Position numbers and translations under genes: made by a program
Part shown: positions 1 through 6,130 of the stretch, one piece after another
Layout: each line of letters starts with the position of its first letter
How positions within the stretch are numbered: position 1 is the first letter of the stretch
IMG/VR virus record: IMGVR_UViG_3300046168_000039
Location: 1-43,169 of that record
Origin: a virus
Reading direction: 5' to 3' (one strand)
Length of the DNA: 43,169 nt
Notes under the pieces: generated by a model
The model's input: only the letters and a program-made list of their open reading frames with translations
Database searches by the model: none
What the model was told of the DNA's origin: nothing

Positions 1-164
1 ATTCGTTCCCACTCGATTCGTTGAAGCTCATCCTCTGACTCCTCTGGTTCTTCCTCTGGGAGGTCACCAAATAGGTCATACTCCACTTCTGGTTCTTCAT
101 TTGGATCGTACTCACCGTAATCCTCACCTAGAAGCATACTCACATTGCATACTTTATTATTCAT
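1..164 (-). CDS. Acidic hypothetical protein, C-terminus cut by window edge
   Basis: This reading frame is too short for an ordinary ORF screen and runs off the left edge after about 54 codons. It begins at an ATG whose first bases overlap the TGA of the preceding 27-codon gene (ATGA). The visible product is very acidic, with runs such as PNEEPEVEYD and LPEEEPEESEDE. No family is recognised. The 4-base overlap with the gene upstream, which in turn overlaps the helicase loader, argues that it is translated as part of the replication operon. If the genome is circular and directly joined at the window ends, the frame would continue into the right end, but that is not shown. Confidence 0.5.
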   Translation of the reverse strand, partial: MNNKVCNVSMLLGEDYGEYDPNEEPEVEYDLFGDLPEEEPEESEDELQRIEWER

Positions 165-244
165 GTGATTAAATACCCCACAATCATCGCACAAATGATG
201 CACACGATGATTAATCCCCAATCTGCATAATCTTCCCAATTCAT
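161..244 (-). CDS. 27-residue single-pass membrane microprotein
   Basis: A 27-codon frame is wedged between the helicase loader and the next gene, with an ATGA overlap at both ends. The product has a short acidic, aromatic N-terminus (MNWEDYADWG), then about 17 hydrophobic residues (LIIVCIICAMIVGYLI), which is enough for one membrane helix. No family is recognised. The double start/stop overlap is the main evidence that it is translated. Its function is unknown. A second 27-residue membrane peptide with the same double-overlap layout lies at 35872-35955. Confidence 0.5.
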   Translation of the reverse strand: MNWEDYADWGLIIVCIICAMIVGYLIT

Positions 245-969
245 ACCTTGAATACCTCCTGTTTTTCAGTGTTATTAAAAATAAAGACCTCACTGGTCTC
301 TCTCAGTCTTTCCAAAAGTGCGTGACCTCTACGCTTGTCCAAAAATAGACTAATTGCTTCCTTTGATTTCACTTGAGTGGTAATGAGATTTGGAAGCTTC
401 CGTGCCATCCGTTGTTCGATAACCTCAAATAAGCCCTTCTGCGTTGTCTCCGTTAGCTTTTCAGCAAAGAGGTCATCGATTGCGAGAACTGGCACTGTAG
501 TGACCTCCTTGAACCACTGACGGTATTGTGTGCCTCGCTTGGCATCCACCAGTTCCGTGTGAAAGTCACCTGCAAAGAATGCCTTGAATAAAATGCGTTG
601 CTTGTGGAGTTGCTGAAGTAGCAAACAGAGTGATCTGGTCTTGCCCTGTCGTGAATCACCGAGCAAATACAACCCTTTCTTGCGGTTTAAATCCCATGTG
701 AGGATATTTGCTAGGTTATCCTTACCTGCCTTGGGCAAACGGTTTAATTCAGTCTCACGGTAGAACACTGGGATTAAATCCTCAATAGGTGCTTGGTAGC
801 CTACCGCAGGTGGTTCATTAGCCTCTCTCTCATGGTATGCATCGCAACAAGTGTCACACACTGCTACATCCTGTCTGCCTCCAAATAAAGGTTGATTGAT
901 TAGTTCCTCTGTCCAACCAGAGTCTTCACCGCATTCTCGGCATGGAATAATTGTTGTTGTAGTTGTCAT
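241..969 (-). CDS. DnaC-like replicative helicase loader (AAA+ ATPase)
   Basis: The 242-residue product has a Walker A motif GDSRQGKT at about residues 104-111, a Walker B VLAIDD at 161-166 and a sensor-like TTQ near 198. This is the layout of DnaC/IstB-type AAA+ ATPases. N-terminal pairs CREC (10-13) and CDTC (38-41) could bind zinc. Helicase loaders of this family deliver the host DnaB helicase to an origin marked by an initiator. Here the gene directly follows a putative initiator that contains an iteron array, the same order as lambda O and P. No phage helicase is visible, so the host helicase is the likely partner. The family is clear; the loader role is inferred from context. Confidence 0.8.
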   Translation of the reverse strand: MTTTTTIIPCRECGEDSGWTEELINQPLFGGRQDVAVCDTCCDAYHEREANEPPAVGYQAPIEDLIPVFYRETELNRLPKAGKDNLANILTWDLNRKKGLYLLGDSRQGKTRSLCLLLQQLHKQRILFKAFFAGDFHTELVDAKRGTQYRQWFKEVTTVPVLAIDDLFAEKLTETTQKGLFEVIEQRMARKLPNLITTQVKSKEAISLFLDKRRGHALLERLRETSEVFIFNNTEKQEVFKV

Positions 970-972
970 AAA

Positions 973-1425
973 TTAAAAATCGTCTTCAGTGAAATTACCG
1001 TTCGTTACGGTCACTGGTTTTGCCTCAAGTGTTTTCTTTCCGAAATACCATCCAACATACCCAGATGATATCGCCCTGTTTAAACGGTCTATGATTCCAT
1101 CAATTCCTTCGACCTCATAGATTGCCTCAAAGTCACGAAATGCTTGTTTGAGTTGGGAATCCTTAATTGTCTTCCGCTTGGATTTGCAGTAGTTGCACCA
1201 ATCGTCCCATGCCTCTTCCAATGTTGGGTCACTTATTATTAATTTATATTTATTATTATTTAATATATATAATATATAAGGTGCACCTTGAGAACTGGGT
1301 ATGGTATCACCAGTGGTATCACTGTTGGTATCACTGGTGATACCACTGCCCTTTTTCTCAACCTCGCCAGTCACAGTTAAATTTGTAGTAATGGTATCAC
1401 CAGTGATACCACTTTTCTTGATCAT
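973..1425 (-). CDS. Putative replication initiator (lambda O-like position), contains the origin
   Basis: The frame is open from an ATG at 1503 (176 residues). The ATG at 1425 (150 residues) is preferred because it lies 4 bases after the stop of the upstream gene and is preceded by GGTGAT, a match to the 3' part of the Shine-Dalgarno consensus. The N-terminal part is low-complexity and is encoded by the iterons (GDT and GIT repeats), followed by a stretch encoded by pure A/T. The C-terminal half looks like a folded helical domain (PTLEEAWDDWCNYCK ... GYVGWYF), similar in feel to C-terminal parts of phage replication proteins. Its partner would be the DnaC-like loader just downstream. The initiator role is inferred from gene order and embedded repeats, not from a recognised DNA-binding fold. 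Confidence 0.55.
   Translation of the reverse strand: MIKKSGITGDTITTNLTVTGEVEKKGSGITSDTNSDTTGDTIPSSQGAPYILYILNNNKYKLIISDPTLEEAWDDWCNYCKSKRKTIKDSQLKQAFRDFEAIYEVEGIDGIIDRLNRAISSGYVGWYFGKKTLEAKPVTVTNGNFTEDDF
1233..1279. other. A/T-only tract, probable DNA unwinding element
   Basis: These 47 consecutive bases contain no G or C. The tract lies 24 bases from the nearest iteron and inside the coding frame of the putative initiator, where it encodes a Y/I/L/N/K-rich segment. Origins of the lambda O and plasmid Rep type place such a tract next to the iterons as the site of first melting. That role is inferred here from composition and position. Confidence 0.65.
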
Positions 1426-1501
1426 GGTATCACCAGGTGATACCACTTTCATTTTGCGATCTTGGTTGAATGGTATCACTGGTGATACCACTGGTGATAC
1501 C
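1303..1501. repeat. Iteron array: 11 copies of GGTATCAC in both orientations
   Basis: On the plus strand GGTATCAC starts at 1303, 1315, 1327, 1393, 1426 and 1472. Its reverse complement GTGATACC starts at 1337, 1403, 1437, 1482 and 1494. Four pairs face each other as GGTATCAC-(2 or 3 bases)-GTGATACC. Copies at 1303/1315/1327 and at 1482/1494 are spaced 12 bases apart, close to one helical turn. The array lies inside the putative initiator frame and the end of the ribbon-helix-helix gene. Beside an A/T-only tract, this is the architecture of an iteron-type replication origin. Confidence 0.8.
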
Positions 1502-1654
1502 ATTCAAAGCCAAGTTTGTGCATCGTTTGTGCTCAATGATACAATGTTTCACTGCCTCATTGATGCTCAAACCATACTCCTCGCAGAGTTCACCAATGTA
1601 CTCTTTTAAAGCCACTGGTAACCTCAAGGTTACTTTATAATCAGAATGGGACAT
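1430..1654 (-). CDS. Arc/MetJ-like ribbon-helix-helix DNA-binding protein
   Basis: The 74-residue product begins with a strand-like YKVTLRLPVALKEYI segment followed by EYGLSINEAVKHCI, which is the strand-helix-helix pattern of Arc-type repressors. The ATG at 1654 is chosen over an upstream extension because GAGGAGG lies about 5 bases before it, within the end of the SSB-like gene (14-base overlap). The C-terminal tail (NGITSGITSDTI) is translated from the origin iterons. Arc-family proteins are usually small transcriptional repressors. Its own position on the iterons makes autoregulation or an origin-accessory role possible, but neither is shown. Confidence 0.7.
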   Translation of the reverse strand: MSHSDYKVTLRLPVALKEYIGELCEEYGLSINEAVKHCIIEHKRCTNLALNGITSGITSDTIQPRSQNESGITW

Positions 1655-2105
1655 CGTCCTCCTCTTCCTCACCGTACACCTCATTATCGATTGCATCTTG
1701 TACGGTTTCAGATGCATCAGTGCCATTATCCCTTACCTCAATGTCCTCTGCGGTAGTCGCTTTATTCCACTTGATAATGCATTTGTAACCTCCCTTATTT
1801 TCTCCAGTCACTCCACTAAATGATTCTCCAATTATTTGGTCAAATGCTCCCAGTGTTAACTCCCAAGAACCATCTTCTTTCTGCGATGCGATTTCCTCAA
1901 AAGCAGGTGCAGTTAAGCCAAATGCTTCAAATACAACCTCCGTTTTCCAGTGTGCCTTCTTCGAGAAAAATAGTGACTCGTAAATTGCATCATCCTCACC
2001 ATTTCCGATCATCATAGTAATGTATCGGTTACCTTTTCTGGTAACTAGCGTTTCCCCATCTTTATTCTCAGTAAAGATATCAATTAATTTTAAGTTTTGT
2101 TCCAT
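1641..2105 (-). CDS. Putative single-stranded DNA-binding protein with SSB-type acidic tail
   Basis: The 154-residue product ends in EEEEDDVPF, closely resembling the C-terminal tip (DDDIPF) by which bacterial SSB recruits host repair and replication proteins. The body is beta-rich (RYITMMIGNGEDDAIYES, GGYKCIIKW), compatible with an OB-like fold, but I do not recognise a canonical SSB core. It lies among recombination and replication genes downstream of the ERF protein and exonuclease. The tail is seen directly; the ssDNA-binding function is inferred from tail and context. A DUF669-like phage SSB is the main alternative description. Confidence 0.6.
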   Translation of the reverse strand: MEQNLKLIDIFTENKDGETLVTRKGNRYITMMIGNGEDDAIYESLFFSKKAHWKTEVVFEAFGLTAPAFEEIASQKEDGSWELTLGAFDQIIGESFSGVTGENKGGYKCIIKWNKATTAEDIEVRDNGTDASETVQDAIDNEVYGEEEEDDVPF

Positions 2106-2107
2106 AT

Positions 2108-2311
2108 TTATTTGTTTTTTTGAATTGCATGGGAGAAACTCACTCCCATCATTTTTGCGTAATTTTTACCTGCCTTCTCAGCTTCAGCTTCAGTTCGTGC
2201 CTCAACCTCAAGTAACTTTGAAATAACTTTCTTAAATGGTTTTTGAATCTGACGGTAGCCAATGATTTCCCATTTTTTAAGACCGTGGACTTTACTTGAC
2301 TCTCTTGGCAT
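2108..2311 (-). CDS. Small basic hypothetical protein in replication operon
   Basis: The 67-residue product is lysine-rich with two predicted helices (PFKKVISKLLEVEARTEAEA, then AGKNYAKMMGVSF). The ATG at 2311 overlaps the TGA of the exonuclease gene (TGATG), so translation is probably coupled; a GTG one codon upstream is also possible. No family is recognised. Its place between an exonuclease and an SSB-like gene suggests a role in DNA metabolism, without further support. Confidence 0.6.
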   Translation of the reverse strand: MPRESSKVHGLKKWEIIGYRQIQKPFKKVISKLLEVEARTEAEAEKAGKNYAKMMGVSFSHAIQKNK

Positions 2312-3012
2312 CACAGATTCCTTTCCTGCATATCTCCATGAAGTGCTCCTGCGATCTTCCAGAACTTCTCAACCATCCCTTTTAGGTCACCGTCTGCAAA
2401 GTCCAGAGTTACATCAAAATCACCTGCGTGGTGATAACCTATAGCACATGGGTTTGAGTAGCGTGGATCGAGTCCTGCCTTATCAACTATTGAGTTAATG
2501 TGGTTCTGCCTAGCATCCTCAATCTTGGCATCAATCTTATCTTGATCCTTGAGGTTTCCTACCTTCACATTTTCTGGTTTAAATGCAGGTGCTTGTGCCT
2601 TGATCAATTCAATTGATTTTGGCTCAGTCTCAATATCAAACATGGTGCATTTATCCAGTTGCCAGAGACCAAATGCTCTTGATTGCCTTCGGTAAATCTC
2701 CAGAACCAGTTCCACATCTTTTGTAAGATATTCAATCTGGTCACTTCGGTTCATCTGGTAAAAGAATTTACCGTTACCTTCCTTGCCAGATAAACCATAT
2801 GCTTTGGCTAAGTTGCCCAGTGATATCATTTCACCATATTTGCCAAGACCATTAATAAGCTGAGTATCGACAAAAACATCTGGATAATACCTGCCTTTTC
2901 CCCTACCAAATGGTGTGAGAAAACTAGGCACTTTAATCCCATTATAGGAACTCCAGTTCATTAAATATCTTATATCGAAATCGATGATGTTATGTCCGAC
3001 TAATTTACCCAT
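2311..3012 (-). CDS. DEDDy 3'-5' exonuclease with circularly permuted motif order
   Basis: The product (233 residues) matches the PolB-exonuclease-like DnaQ-fold family, but in swapped order. Motif II comes first (GHNIIDFD, N8 and D13), then motif III (YLTKD, Y95 and D99), and motif I (FDIETEP, D126 and E128) comes after. The segment after motif I (insert with KVGNLKDQDKI, then PCAIGYHH ... EKFWKI) is what normally precedes the GHN motif. All four acidic residues of the DEDD site are present. The start is well supported: GGAGGG lies 7 bases before the ATG, inside the end of the ERF gene (8-base overlap). Beside an ERF annealing protein it probably supplies or trims recombination ends. The family is clear; activity of the permuted form is untested. 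Confidence 0.8.
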   Translation of the reverse strand: MGKLVGHNIIDFDIRYLMNWSSYNGIKVPSFLTPFGRGKGRYYPDVFVDTQLINGLGKYGEMISLGNLAKAYGLSGKEGNGKFFYQMNRSDQIEYLTKDVELVLEIYRRQSRAFGLWQLDKCTMFDIETEPKSIELIKAQAPAFKPENVKVGNLKDQDKIDAKIEDARQNHINSIVDKAGLDPRYSNPCAIGYHHAGDFDVTLDFADGDLKGMVEKFWKIAGALHGDMQERNL

Positions 3013-3640
3013 TTTCTGCCCTCCATTGTTCTGCTTGGTTCATAAGGGTTGATGGTTTCGTTTTCAGAAACTTTTCGTTCCTATCATCCTTGGCATCTCG
3101 TGGAATGTAGGAAATACCATTTGCCCAATCCTCAATCTTTAGCTCAACCAATTTATCTTGGCATCTTTCTACTAAAGATTTTGTGGGTGCAGGTTTAGCC
3201 TTTGGTTTTGGTGCAGGTTTCTTAACCACACCATCCGTATCCTCCTCGGCAGGAAGTGCGAATACACAACCAAGAGCATACTTTTTTGCATACGATATGC
3301 ATGAACCATTTGCTTGGCTCGCATTCATGCCCTTGGCATCCTCCAGAGGGTGCTCATAGAAACTGGGTTGAGTCCTTTGCCCACTCTTGTGGACGATAAA
3401 AGTCTCAATGCCAATATGACCGTCCTTGGCAGGTTGAAGATTTTGCTCAAACCAAAGACCGTGCTTTGGTAATACATTTCTTAGGATCGCAACGATTTGA
3501 TCCAATCCTGCGTATTTGTATCCATACCCTTTTGTATCTTTGACTGGGTTTGTGAGTTCCGCTTGAGCCGAAACAATAGCAGAATAAATTTCCGCAAAAC
3601 CCAACGAGTGATCGTGAATAATATGTTTTTCATCTTCCAT
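3005..3640 (-). CDS. erf: ERF-family single-strand annealing recombinase
   Basis: The 211-residue product has the ERF-family hallmarks: YGYKYAGLDQIVAILR near residue 40, a conserved PKHGLWF turn, and an ISYAKKYALGCVFAL segment near 115-130 followed by an acidic stretch. A proline/lysine linker (PKPKAKPAPTK) leads to a small C-terminal domain. ERF proteins anneal complementary single strands during phage recombination and genome circularisation. The gene lies with an exonuclease, an SSB-like protein and a resolvase-like nuclease, a coherent recombination module. The start overlaps the stop of the upstream HTH gene (TAATG). Confidence 0.85.
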   Translation of the reverse strand: MEDEKHIIHDHSLGFAEIYSAIVSAQAELTNPVKDTKGYGYKYAGLDQIVAILRNVLPKHGLWFEQNLQPAKDGHIGIETFIVHKSGQRTQPSFYEHPLEDAKGMNASQANGSCISYAKKYALGCVFALPAEEDTDGVVKKPAPKPKAKPAPTKSLVERCQDKLVELKIEDWANGISYIPRDAKDDRNEKFLKTKPSTLMNQAEQWRAENG

Positions 3641-3819
3641 TATTTTGCCTCCGCAGGAATTTCGTATTGCTCTAATGCTTTGAGAACTTTTTCTGGTTGA
3701 AATCGAACAGTTGCACCTATTTTTAAAAAAGGGATTATCTGCTTATTTCTGAGGTTGTTAATGCTCCGTGGGCAAAGCTGAAGAAAATCAGCAATTTCTT
3801 TTGTATTATATAATTTCAT
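3640..3819 (-). CDS. Small HTH_17/excisionase-like DNA-binding protein
   Basis: The 59-residue frame overlaps both neighbours (ATGA at its start, TAATG at its end). The product reads as a MerR/excisionase-type winged helix: YNTKEIADFLQLCPRSINN is the helix-turn-helix, and KIGATVRFQPEKVLKALEQ is the wing and third helix. Such proteins act as recombination directionality factors or small transcription regulators. The integrase lies about 530 bases upstream in the same direction, so an excisionase role is possible. It is equally likely to be a regulator of the replication operon. Confidence 0.7.
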   Translation of the reverse strand: MKLYNTKEIADFLQLCPRSINNLRNKQIIPFLKIGATVRFQPEKVLKALEQYEIPAEAK

Positions 3820-4124
3820 TTGTTTATTAGTTGTAGTAGATCATCCAATCTGAGCGTAATCAGATTTTCAGAGTTGTTTTTTCGGTGGATTACGCAGGGT
3901 GGTTTCTCACCCTTTGAATCCGAAATTGCTTGTGTCATTGCTTGGTAGAGATTCAGCTTTTCTACCCTCTTTGCCTCGATGTGAAATGGGAATGTAGAGA
4001 CCACATCTGGGTCACCATTTGCACCGCAGTACTGTTGTCCCCTGCGACTAGGAAATCCGTTGTCATTTAAAATATGGGCAATCTCTCGCTCATACCGTGC
4101 TCCTTTTGCTCTAGAGTTTGTCAT
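3816..4124 (-). CDS. PD-(D/E)XK nuclease, Holliday junction resolvase-like
   Basis: The 102-residue product has the pattern RAKGARYEREIAHIL, GDPDVV and HIEAKRVE: a conserved E, then D, then ExK, as in Hjc-like resolvases and related phage PD-(D/E)XK nucleases. The ATG at 4124 is preferred to an upstream TTG because AAGGA lies about 10 bases before it. It heads the recombination module and overlaps the HTH gene by ATGA. Resolution of branched recombination or replication intermediates is the likely role. The fold is well supported; substrate specificity is inference. Confidence 0.75.
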   Translation of the reverse strand: MTNSRAKGARYEREIAHILNDNGFPSRRGQQYCGANGDPDVVSTFPFHIEAKRVEKLNLYQAMTQAISDSKGEKPPCVIHRKNNSENLITLRLDDLLQLINK

Positions 4125-4188
4125 TATTTTCAATCCTTTCTTCTAAGTCGGAATATAAATCTTGAATGTACCCTGCTAATTCTTCCAT
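4111..4188 (-). CDS. 25-residue hypothetical peptide upstream of the nuclease
   Basis: A 25-codon frame starts at the ATG at 4188 and overlaps the nuclease gene by 14 bases. The product is acidic and helical (LAGYIQDLYSDLEERIE). AGGG lies about 6 bases before the ATG. The frame stays open upstream for 17 more codons to a TTG. It could be a leader peptide of the operon or a real small protein. Confidence is low because of its length. Confidence 0.35.
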   Translation of the reverse strand: MEELAGYIQDLYSDLEERIENNDKL

Positions 4189-4234
4189 ACTGCCCTTCCA
4201 CTTCCCTCCAGTTTTAATCGTCAGTTCTCCTTCT

Positions 4235-4263
4235 GCTATCAATGCTTAACGAAAGATTGTCAA
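4235..4263 (-). promoter_or_regulatory. Candidate sigma70-like promoter for the replication operon
   Basis: On the minus strand a perfect -35 hexamer TTGACA (4263-4258) is followed after 17 bases by GATAGC (4240-4235), a weak -10. It lies in the 162-base gap between the integrase stop and the first small gene of the operon, pointing into that operon. The gap also holds an imperfect inverted repeat, AGTGGAAGTG at 4271-4280 and ACTTTCCACT at 4339-4348, which could be integrase arm sites or an operator. Nothing else is evident there. Confidence 0.35.
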
Positions 4264-4350
4264 CCGATAGAGTGGAAGTGTTAACGGTATAGACACAGGT
4301 GTACCCTGCTTTTCTTTGATATAGATCAATTAGTTACCCAATACTTTCCA

Positions 4351-5583
4351 CTACACCCTCAGATCGTTCTTATGTGCAGTAAGGTCACTATAGTACCTCT
4401 CGCACACTGCGACTGAGTTTCTGAGCGTCTTACTCGCATGGTAAATACCTGCGGTGGTAGCCAACCTCGCTCCAAGAATTTTACGCAAACGGTGACAAGC
4501 TTTGTTGTCAGTGATGCCTAAATCCTGCTTTAAGAATTTAACGAACCTCTTGTGCAATCTAAGTCCACCTTGGATTACATTCTCATCATAAGAGGCAGAT
4601 GAGAAGTGTTCGAATAATTTAGAAGAAATACCAACCTTTTCCACATGGTCAGTATTTTTTAATCTGCTACGCTTCGTAGCAAAAGGTAGCAACAAGAAAT
4701 GTTGCCCATTGAAAGTAGTGAAATCTCTACCCTTGACTTGATAAATTTCTGATGCCCTTAATCCTGCACCAAAAGCCAAAAGATAGATGTCGTAAAACAC
4801 TGGATGTGTCTCACGGTTTGCTTCAAAGAAAGATATTATTCTTTCAACCTCATTGTCATCGGTAGTAAAAGGTTGGGACACTGTTGACTCTGCAATGTAA
4901 TTAACAAAGTTAGCAAAATTACCAGTGTCCCAACCTTCCCTTTTGAACAACAACAGATTTCGTTTAGAGAAAAGTGATCTGATTTGCCTAATTTTGTGAG
5001 GCAATCCGTATTTCTTAGCCCACTGCTCTGGCAATGTTCTACCAGTGTGGTCAGTGTCTAGGAATGATTCAGTAGATTCATCCAGTGACCTACCTTCTCT
5101 CTTGTAAAGGTCTTTTAAATGACTGACTGACTTCTTACGAGTGGCTAATGCTCCACCGCATTCATCATTCTCAATAATCCAGTCGAGGAACTCACGCACG
5201 GTAATATCACCATCCGCTTTTCGGATAGTGCGAGTTACAATATCAAGAACATCTGATTCTGTTAATTCTTCAAATCCACAATTTAAAGGAATGCGGTAGC
5301 TATTGTCTTTGTAATAAAATTTGAGGGATAACTTAGAATTTTGACACTCAATAGAGATGTCAACGGGAAGCTTCAATTGTGGTGAATTAAGAACAAATTT
5401 ATGCAGTTCTGCAATATATTTGATGTTTGAATTTTTAGTATTTCGAAATTCATACACATCCTGTCCGATATTGCACAAAGCTTCCCCACCTTTCTCATTA
5501 AAAGAATGGAGGCGCGGGTCGGAATCGAACCGACGAATAGGAGATTTGCAGTCCCCAGTACGCTCTATTGGCTCAGTTGGCAT
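4351..5583 (-). CDS. int: Tyrosine-family site-specific integrase
   Basis: The 410-residue product ends in a tyrosine recombinase catalytic domain: GLRASE with R276, TKR with K304, HRLRK with H364 and R367, and the terminal ERYYSD with Y397/Y398. The usual second histidine (LGHSS in most relatives) is replaced by TLRNS, so N389 stands there. A SAM-like core-binding domain spans roughly 125-235. The first 30 residues (for example TGDCKSPIRRFDSDPR) are translated from a tRNA-Cys 3' fragment, so the start may change after integration. No Shine-Dalgarno precedes the ATG at 5583. It would recombine the phage site with the host tRNA-Cys gene. Confidence 0.85.
   Translation of the reverse strand: MPTEPIERTGDCKSPIRRFDSDPRLHSFNEKGGEALCNIGQDVYEFRNTKNSNIKYIAELHKFVLNSPQLKLPVDISIECQNSKLSLKFYYKDNSYRIPLNCGFEELTESDVLDIVTRTIRKADGDITVREFLDWIIENDECGGALATRKKSVSHLKDLYKREGRSLDESTESFLDTDHTGRTLPEQWAKKYGLPHKIRQIRSLFSKRNLLLFKREGWDTGNFANFVNYIAESTVSQPFTTDDNEVERIISFFEANRETHPVFYDIYLLAFGAGLRASEIYQVKGRDFTTFNGQHFLLLPFATKRSRLKNTDHVEKVGISSKLFEHFSSASYDENVIQGGLRLHKRFVKFLKQDLGITDNKACHRLRKILGARLATTAGIYHASKTLRNSVAVCERYYSDLTAHKNDLRV
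5507..5556 (-). other. attP: Probable attP core: 3' part of tRNA-Cys(GCA)
   Basis: Read on the minus strand, these 50 bases carry a complete anticodon arm with loop CTGCAAA (anticodon GCA, cysteine). A perfect T arm follows (GTCGG-TTCGATT-CCGAC), then CCGCGCC and TCCA, the 3' acceptor strand with encoded CCA. No matching 5' half (a GGCGCGG acceptor strand plus D arm) lies upstream, so this is not an intact tRNA. Such identity blocks beside a tyrosine integrase are the standard attP, and crossover would rebuild the host tRNA-Cys. The single internal copy indicates the free, non-integrated form of the genome. Confidence 0.85.
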
Positions 5584-5605
5584 CGTTAGTTAATGTTAAT
5601 AGAGG

Positions 5606-5770
5606 TTAATTCGTAGAGGTCAAGCTTTCTTTATATTTTTTAAATAAAGTCCACCCATTGAACCATCTGCCATCTCGGTCTTCGTAAAACCTATACCAGT
5701 ATTGGCGAGGTGAATTGTTTAGATAAATGTAGCCTTGAGCTACTCTCCATTTTTCAAATTCGTTGTGCAT
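5606..5770 (-). CDS. 54-residue aromatic hypothetical protein
   Basis: The frame starts at an ATG preceded by AGGGAGA about 10 bases upstream and stops shortly before the integrase start. The product is rich in W, Y, F, R and K (RQYWYRFYEDRDGRWFNGW) and looks like a compact beta-rich fold. No family is recognised. Tight placement between the upstream gene and the integrase supports it as a real gene. Confidence 0.55.
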   Translation of the reverse strand: MHNEFEKWRVAQGYIYLNNSPRQYWYRFYEDRDGRWFNGWTLFKKYKESLTSTN

Positions 5771-5784
5771 TTTATTTAGTCTCC

Positions 5785-6117
5785 CTAGCTGAGTGCGATT
5801 TTATTGATCAAGATTTCGATTGGTGAAAAAGTTTTAAGGATATTGGTGTAGCGAATGTCCTTAGTCTGAGCTTTGGCAATTCGGCGATATCTATGAAATG
5901 TAACCCTGTCTTCTCTGCTCAAAGCATCTATCCACTCTTCATCAATCTCACCATCGATACAAAAGCAATTATGGGAGTCCACATATTTTATATTCTCATC
6001 TGCCCAACCTTCATTCCCCCAATCTATTTCAGCGGAGAATAATATTCTACCGCCATCCACATAAATGTGCGTTGCTACTGAGTTGAGAGTTGCGAGATGT
6101 TTTTTAGTTATGTTCAT
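5785..6117 (-). CDS. Hypothetical protein, 110 residues
   Basis: The frame can be extended upstream, but the ATG at 6117 is chosen because a strong AAGGAGATC lies about 8 bases before it. The product opens with ITKKHLATLNSVATHIYV, then DGGRILFSAEIDWGNEGW, and has an acidic middle and a basic C-terminal region (REDRVTFHRYRRIAK). No family is recognised. It appears to share a transcript with the coiled-coil gene just upstream and its promoter-like module. Confidence 0.6.
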   Translation of the reverse strand: MNITKKHLATLNSVATHIYVDGGRILFSAEIDWGNEGWADENIKYVDSHNCFCIDGEIDEEWIDALSREDRVTFHRYRRIAKAQTKDIRYTNILKTFSPIEILINKIALS

Positions 6118-6130
6118 GTGGTTGATCTCC

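Noticed and set aside
1301-1609. Plus-strand frame of 102 codons over the iterons
   Set aside because: It is generated by the palindromic repeats, lacks a ribosome site and is antisense to two supported genes.
5507-5580. A complete tRNA-Cys gene
   Set aside because: Only the anticodon arm, T arm, 3' acceptor strand and CCA are present. No complementary 5' acceptor strand or D arm precedes them. A D-arm-like GGCTCAGTTGG nearby is on the opposite strand and does not fit.
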